Shown here in pieces: positions 5,697-9,345 of a DNA stretch of 9,345 nt. Below the pieces are notes generated by a model, which saw only the letters and a list, made by a program, of their open reading frames with translations, did no database searches and was not told where the DNA came from. The stretch's first letter is position 1. The number at the start of each line of letters is the position of its first letter. A program made the translations under genes and the position numbers. The stretch comes from Candidatus Thorarchaeota archaeon (GTDB lineage: Archaea > Asgardarchaeota > Thorarchaeia > Thorarchaeales > Thorarchaeaceae): the NCBI GenBank assembly GCA_030642465.1, contig DAOWNS010000054.1, forward strand, positions 1 to 9,345. The letters are read 5' to 3'.

Positions 5697-7010
5697 CTAC
5701 TTGACATGGGCTACATGCACGCTGCACGAAACACAGGGGTCGTAAGAGCGGACAATGGTTTCCAGCTTCTGTGCTATTGTCTTGGAATCGGTTATGCCCT
5801 GTTCCAGAAGACCCTCTACCATTCGCCTCAAATCAGCCTCCATCATCGGAAGGTACATAGCTGTTGGAGTGATGATGTTTGCAGCCCTAATTACTCCGTT
5901 CTTGCCAATCTTCAGAGTGTATGCCAGCAGTCCGCGAGGAGCCTCGGTAACACAGACGCCAGTTGCGGCCTTGGTGATTTCAATCTCTACTCTGCGCTCA
6001 TTTGGCTTGATGGAACTAGCCAGCTCATCCGCTATGACCTCAGCTCTGTGTATGTAATGGATCAACTCTATCGCTTGGGCGAGGTTGTTAGATAGAGGAT
6101 TCTTTGCATCGAGATACTCCTCATAGGTCCGAGCTAGAAGCTTGGCTCTTTTTGAGAGTCCATCGTTAAACAGAGTGAACCTAGATAGTGCCCCAGTCAT
6201 GAAGGGCTCATCGTTGTATGAGCCATGTTTCGCAAAGGAATGTGGAACAACCTTCTCACTGATGCGCATCTGGTATGCTTTAGCCTTGAACTTGCTTCCA
6301 TCGCTGGCTTGTATGGTGTCTCCGAACATAGTGTACGTCCCATCGATGGGCTTAAGCGCAAGATGTACTCGCTCAGCTTCTACTTCAGGCCACAGAGAGA
6401 AACCCACAAATTGCTCCAGCGCTTCCTCTGCAACGCCATGGAGAGACCTCAACTTTTGCCTCATCGTTTCCCAAGACTTCTTCGGGGGAATCTTGCCAAA
6501 GCCGCCTATCAAGGCGTTCTCCTGATGGATTGCTCTTGAGCCTATGACTGTCTGAATATGTGCACCCATGTCCTTGAGCGCGATTGCAGCATTCAGGATA
6601 TCCTTGTGCGCCCCTTGCATTGAGAACACGTCTGGAAAACCAAGGAAATCCGGAAGAGCAAGGAAGAACAGATGCAGAGTATGGCTCTGGATGAAGTCGC
6701 CAATGTATAGCAGCTCGCGCATCTTCATAGTCTGTTCGCTGGGCTCCAAGCCCATAGCGTTCTCAGCGGCCAGCACGGGAGTGATCTTGTGAGCCGCAGC
6801 GCAGAATGAACACACTCGAGGAAAGACAGCAACAGCCTCTTCCACATGTTTCCCAACTGCTATCGCCTCGAAGAACCGTGGACCTTCGAAAACGTTGACG
6901 TTGACCACATCCACTTTCTTACCGTCGAGAATGACCTCTATGCCTGCTTTGCCTTCAATTCGAGCAATATGGTCAACAGTGATTGGGTGGATAATCTTCT
7001 TCTTAGGCAT
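5697..7010 (-). CDS. hydA: Group 3b [NiFe]-hydrogenase (sulfhydrogenase-type) alpha subunit, catalytic
   Basis: A 437-residue large subunit holding the NiFe(CN)2CO centre for reversible H2 activation in a cytoplasmic NAD(P)-linked enzyme. Numbered from the ATG at 7010, the N-terminal metal motif is RVCSFCAAAH with Cys67, Cys70 and His74. The C-terminal motif is DPCVSCSVH with Cys426, Cys429 and His432. This matches the Pyrococcus sulfhydrogenase pattern (CSFC and DPCxSCSVH) rather than the CGIC of many other groups. DHIARIEG near the N-terminus, EGPRFFEA and GSRAIHQENA are further family stretches. Only five residues (VAHVK) follow the terminal motif His, the point where maturation endopeptidases cut. 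The start is ATG at 7010, overlapping the delta stop as TGATG, with GGGAGG 8 nt upstream; a GTG at 7013 would add one residue. Last gene of the hydrogenase operon. No maturation (hyp) or protease gene is in the window. Confidence 0.94.
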   Translation of the reverse strand: MPKKKIIHPITVDHIARIEGKAGIEVILDGKKVDVVNVNVFEGPRFFEAIAVGKHVEEAVAVFPRVCSFCAAAHKITPVLAAENAMGLEPSEQTMKMRELLYIGDFIQSHTLHLFFLALPDFLGFPDVFSMQGAHKDILNAAIALKDMGAHIQTVIGSRAIHQENALIGGFGKIPPKKSWETMRQKLRSLHGVAEEALEQFVGFSLWPEVEAERVHLALKPIDGTYTMFGDTIQASDGSKFKAKAYQMRISEKVVPHSFAKHGSYNDEPFMTGALSRFTLFNDGLSKRAKLLARTYEEYLDAKNPLSNNLAQAIELIHYIHRAEVIADELASSIKPNERRVEIEITKAATGVCVTEAPRGLLAYTLKIGKNGVIRAANIITPTAMYLPMMEADLRRMVEGLLEQGITDSKTIAQKLETIVRSYDPCVSCSVHVAHVK

Positions 7011-7855
7011 CACTTCTTCCTCCCGAATGCTTTTTCCAGTCGCTCTTCGAGATTCTTATCGTGGGAGCAAAATATCTTCATACGTTCCCGTATGTAATCC
7101 TCTGAGTAGCCTTTGTTCTTGAATGTGATTGCCAGGGAATCAAACCACGAATTGTTATGAGGCACTGGACCCCTGCAGCCTATGCAAGGAACACCAAAGC
7201 TTGGACATCGCGCCTTGCATCCAGCCACAGTGATTGGACCAAGGCAAGGAGCATCTTGTTCAATCAGTATGCATGGATTGCCCTCAAGGCGACACTCGGC
7301 GCACACAGGATAGTCGACTTCTTCAGGATACGAGCCGAAAAGAAATGTGCTCAAGAAGTACATTATCTCGTCTTCTTCTGGCGGACAACCGGCTAGAAAA
7401 TAATCGACCTTAACGTAGGAATCAATGGGAGCAGCCTGCAAACCCTTGTACTTGATCTTGGAATCGCCGTAGACTGATGCATAGAGTTCGTCGTAGTTAA
7501 GGTCGCCTTCAGACCAGCTCTGAACACCGCCGTTCACTGCACATGCGCCCATGGCAACTAGCACCTTCGCGTTCTTTCTGACCTCCTTCAATTCCTCAAG
7601 GTCTTTCTCAGTGGAAACCGAACCTTCGACAAAGGCGATGTCTACGGGTTCGTGCATGGAGCTCTTGCTCGACACCATGTAAAAACACTTGAAGTCCACA
7701 AGGTTTGCTATTTCCATAATCTTCTGGACTGTAGCCATAACAAGCTGGCAACCGTAGCATGATGTGAGAACGTAAACACCTACCGTTGCCCTGCAGACAT
7801 CTCTGCACTCCTCGATTATCTCATGGTCGGGGAGCGTCATCTTCGAGCGTTCCAT
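7010..7855 (-). CDS. hydD: Group 3b [NiFe]-hydrogenase delta (small) subunit
   Basis: A 281-residue small subunit carrying the iron-sulfur relay next to the NiFe site. The proximal [4Fe-4S] ligands are Cys33 and Cys36 (TSCYGC), Cys105 (GACA) and Cys157 (GCPP). The C-terminal region has eight cysteines with near-mirror spacing: 185, 188, 195, 204, 213, 217, 224 and 227. These are enough for two more [4Fe-4S] clusters, as expected for this subfamily. The frame is open 40 codons further upstream (to 7975), but that part lies inside the gamma gene and looks unlike the family. The ATG at 7855 is preferred because it forms a TAATG junction with the gamma stop and is preceded by GGGGTTGATC, close to the full anti-16S complement. 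There is no twin-arginine signal, which agrees with a cytoplasmic enzyme. Confidence 0.93.
   Translation of the reverse strand: MERSKMTLPDHEIIEECRDVCRATVGVYVLTSCYGCQLVMATVQKIMEIANLVDFKCFYMVSSKSSMHEPVDIAFVEGSVSTEKDLEELKEVRKNAKVLVAMGACAVNGGVQSWSEGDLNYDELYASVYGDSKIKYKGLQAAPIDSYVKVDYFLAGCPPEEDEIMYFLSTFLFGSYPEEVDYPVCAECRLEGNPCILIEQDAPCLGPITVAGCKARCPSFGVPCIGCRGPVPHNNSWFDSLAITFKNKGYSEDYIRERMKIFCSHDKNLEERLEKAFGRKK
7019..7024 (-). promoter_or_regulatory. Ribosome binding site of hydA
   Basis: The minus strand reads GGGAGG, 8 nt before the ATG at 7010 (5 nt before the alternative GTG at 7013), inside the end of the delta gene. Confidence 0.6.
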
Positions 7856-8715
7856 TAGATCAACCCCGGAATACTGATGATGTCGTAATAATCGAACACA
7901 GGCCCGTCTTTGCAGGTATACTTCCACGACGTGGCTGTACCAATGTTGCAGTGTCCACACTTGCCAACCCCGCACTTCATGCGACGCTCAAGATTAACGA
8001 AAATGTACCGTGGATCATAACCTAGTGCAATCATCTGCTCGAACATTGACTTGTACATGCGAGGCGGCCCGCAAAGCGCTGCCGTGCACTTAGTGGGGTC
8101 AACATTTACTTTGTCTAAATGCGTTGGTGCTCGTCCCGTCAAACCACCCCAATCAGGGTCTCTAGTAGCAGTCTGAATGATTTCAATATTCTCAGCTGTT
8201 GCGATATCCCTCATTGCCTTCAGCTCTTTTGCAAAGAGCAATTCCTTGCCCAGCTTTGAGCTGTTGATGATTGTGATGTTGCCAAACAGCCAGCGGTTGT
8301 CTAGTGCGTAGAGGAATACCGACCTGAGCGGGGCCATGCCAAGTCCGGCAGCTACGAGGAGTAGGTCCCTATCATGGAATCGGTCCATTGGGAAGCCATT
8401 TCCGTAGGGTCCGCGAATTCGCACCAAAGCACCGGGCTTGAGCTTATGAATCTCAGAGGTGACACGGCCCGCCTCGCGTATGCAGAGCTCAAAGAAACCC
8501 ATCCTTCTAGCAGAGGAACAGATTGAGATTGGTACCTCTCCATGGCCAAGGAGTGAGAGCTCTACAAACTGACCAGGCATGAACCGCCAAGACTGAGCTA
8601 TCTCAGGGTCATCAAAACGAAACAGGAAGAGCTTCTCGTGTTCAGTTAGGCCGTATACTCTCAAGAGACGACACTTGTGGGTTTCGTACGTTTTCATTGG
8701 GTCGGGCTTCGACAT
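7855..8715 (-). CDS. hydG: Group 3b hydrogenase gamma subunit, FAD/[2Fe-2S] NAD(P)-binding reductase
   Basis: A 286-residue ferredoxin-NADP-reductase-like subunit that passes electrons between NAD(P)(H) and the hydrogenase iron-sulfur chain. The FAD domain spans about 12-110, with PGQFVELS (47-54), a PISICSS flavin-binding loop (62-68) in place of the usual RxYS, and GPYGNGFP (102-109). The nucleotide domain has GLGMAPLRS (124-132) and CGPPRMYK (215-222). The C-terminal [2Fe-2S] site is Cys248, Cys253, Cys256 and Cys268 (C-x4-C-x2-C-x11-C), as in PyrK-type proteins. The ATG at 8715 directly follows the beta stop (TAGATG), with a strong GGAGGTG 8 nt upstream. Its final A is shared with the delta start (TAATG). 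This subunit distinguishes group 3b from the F420-dependent and heterodisulfide-reductase-linked group 3 enzymes. NADP preference is inferred from the group. Confidence 0.93.
   Translation of the reverse strand: MSKPDPMKTYETHKCRLLRVYGLTEHEKLFLFRFDDPEIAQSWRFMPGQFVELSLLGHGEVPISICSSARRMGFFELCIREAGRVTSEIHKLKPGALVRIRGPYGNGFPMDRFHDRDLLLVAAGLGMAPLRSVFLYALDNRWLFGNITIINSSKLGKELLFAKELKAMRDIATAENIEIIQTATRDPDWGGLTGRAPTHLDKVNVDPTKCTAALCGPPRMYKSMFEQMIALGYDPRYIFVNLERRMKCGVGKCGHCNIGTATSWKYTCKDGPVFDYYDIISIPGLI
7858..7867 (-). promoter_or_regulatory. Ribosome binding site deciding the hydD start
   Basis: The minus strand reads GGGGTTGATC, matching GGAGGTGATC at eight of ten positions. It lies at the end of the gamma gene just before the TAATG overlap, and supports the ATG at 7855 over the longer frame. 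Confidence 0.6.
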
Positions 8716-9345
8716 CTAAGCTCCACCTCCAGTTCCGTAGACTTCCAGAAGATTCTCTTTGAACTGGATATCTGCCGGGCAGAAGTAGGTACATCTACCG
8801 CAACCTACGCAGTATGAGGTTGTGGTGGTTTCGCAGTAGGCGTTCTTGCACTGATAGCGATTGAGGAAACGGTCCTTCTTCGTTGGTCTAAAGTTGTGAC
8901 CGCCTGCCACAAGCCCGTGTGATCTGAATTGGCAGGAGTCCCAGAATCGGATACGCTCGCCCCCAGTCCCATCAAGAGTTGGCAGGTCTTTGACCTCATA
9001 GCAACGGCACGTCGGGCACGTAAGTGTGCAATTGCCACAACCAAGGCACTTGTCGCTCTCACGCATATACATGGGATGATCGAGGTGCAGTTCAAGACGA
9101 TATCTCATATCATCCCAGTTTCCTTGAACTGTGAACATGGACCTCCGTTTGGCCTCGAATTTAGCGAAGTTATCCTTGTCGTCGCTTGAGATTTCCTCGA
9201 AGTACTCCGGTGAGTTCTCGATTAGCTTATGTCCGGTCACGGTTCCCACACGAACTAGATAGCCGTCGGGGAGTGGATGTAGGAAGAGATCGAAACCAGC
9301 GTCGACGAAATCGGTGCGGCGCACACTGCAGAAGCAATACTCGTC
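8716..9345 (-). CDS. hydB: Group 3b hydrogenase beta subunit, 4Fe-4S electron-transfer protein (partial, 5' end outside window)
   Basis: C-terminal 209 codons of the iron-sulfur beta subunit that joins the small subunit to the flavoprotein. The frame is open to the right edge (codons Asp-Glu-Tyr-Cys-Phe-Cys-Ser precede the GTG at 9324). Family proteins are roughly 330-350 residues, so the N-terminal third or so is missing and the GTG is an internal valine. Two ferredoxin-type CxxCxxCxxxCP motifs are present, CLGCGNCTLTCP (codons from about 9048) and CVGCGRCTYFCP (from about 8811), binding two [4Fe-4S] clusters. Between them are WDSCQFRSHGLVAGGHNFRP and two more cysteines (KNAYC region), as usual in sulfhydrogenase beta subunits. 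It ends in TAG directly against the gamma ATG. First visible gene of the operon; whether it is the first in fact cannot be told. Confidence 0.9.
   Translation of the reverse strand, partial: DEYCFCSVRRTDFVDAGFDLFLHPLPDGYLVRVGTVTGHKLIENSPEYFEEISSDDKDNFAKFEAKRRSMFTVQGNWDDMRYRLELHLDHPMYMRESDKCLGCGNCTLTCPTCRCYEVKDLPTLDGTGGERIRFWDSCQFRSHGLVAGGHNFRPTKKDRFLNRYQCKNAYCETTTTSYCVGCGRCTYFCPADIQFKENLLEVYGTGGGA
8724..8730 (-). promoter_or_regulatory. Ribosome binding site of hydG
   Basis: The minus strand reads GGAGGTG, the strongest such site in the window, 8 nt before the ATG at 8715 and within the last codons of the beta gene. Confidence 0.7.

Noticed and set aside
5706..6539. Plus-strand open frames of about 100-130 codons opposite hydA.
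   Set aside because: Several overlap one another in different frames opposite a strongly conserved gene; no recognisable motif.
7856..7975. 40-codon N-terminal extension of the hydrogenase delta subunit.
   Set aside because: It lies wholly inside the gamma gene, does not resemble the family, and the ATG at 7855 has a strong ribosome binding site and a TAATG junction.
9322..9324. GTG as the start of the hydrogenase beta subunit.
   Set aside because: The frame stays open to the window edge with family-like residues (EYCFCS) upstream, and the remaining protein would be far shorter than the family.
1..9345. CRISPR arrays, tRNA or rRNA genes, insertion sequences, direct or inverted nucleotide repeats and strong hairpin terminators.
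   Set aside because: Reading both strands by eye showed none; intergenic DNA is very limited and coding genes occupy nearly all of the window.

Overview
The window reads as a stretch of chromosome from an anaerobic archaeon. The main reasons are an archaeal-type group 3b [NiFe] hydrogenase operon in the order HydB-HydG-HydD-HydA, a tungsten-type aldehyde:ferredoxin oxidoreductase (AOR), archaeal-looking TATA elements, and strong Shine-Dalgarno sites (GGAGGTG and related) placed inside the preceding genes. The mix of AOR, group 3b hydrogenase, SCP2-domain proteins and roughly balanced base composition would fit an Asgard (for example Thorarchaeia-like) or Bathyarchaeia-like genome. That assignment is inference from gene content, and a fermentative anaerobic bacterium is not excluded.

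Layout. All genes except the left-most lie on the minus strand, so transcription runs from right to left. From 9345 to 5697 there are four tightly coupled hydrogenase genes: beta (4Fe-4S, cut by the window edge), gamma (FAD/[2Fe-2S], NAD(P)-binding), delta (small subunit) and alpha (NiFe catalytic subunit). The junctions are TAGATG, TAATG and TGATG, with no intergenic DNA. After a 65-nt gap comes a small SCP2 (sterol carrier protein 2-like) gene (5631-5299). A 111-nt spacer with a TTTAAA promoter candidate then leads into a second polycistron: D-2-hydroxyacid dehydrogenase (5187-4183), FGGY kinase resembling the autoinducer-2 kinase LsrK (4169-2670), class II aldolase (2667-2032) and AOR (2022-247). 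A second SCP2 gene, cut by the left edge, runs on the plus strand (2-253) and converges on AOR with a 7-bp 3' overlap.

How it may work together (inference). The right operon makes a soluble hydrogenase exchanging electrons between NADP(H) and H2. The left operon has the parts of a short catabolic route: oxidise or reduce a 2-hydroxy/2-oxo acid, phosphorylate a small hydroxyketone or sugar acid, and cleave the phosphate ester by retro-aldol to a C3 phosphate plus an aldehyde. AOR would then oxidise the aldehyde to a carboxylate and reduce ferredoxin. The hydrogenase could dispose of the reducing power as H2. I know of no characterised pathway with exactly this gene set, and it is the most interesting part of the window. 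The two SCP2-domain proteins at the edges of the operons have no obvious role in this scheme.

No RNA gene, CRISPR array, insertion sequence or nucleotide repeat was seen. There is no gene-free stretch longer than about 110 bases.
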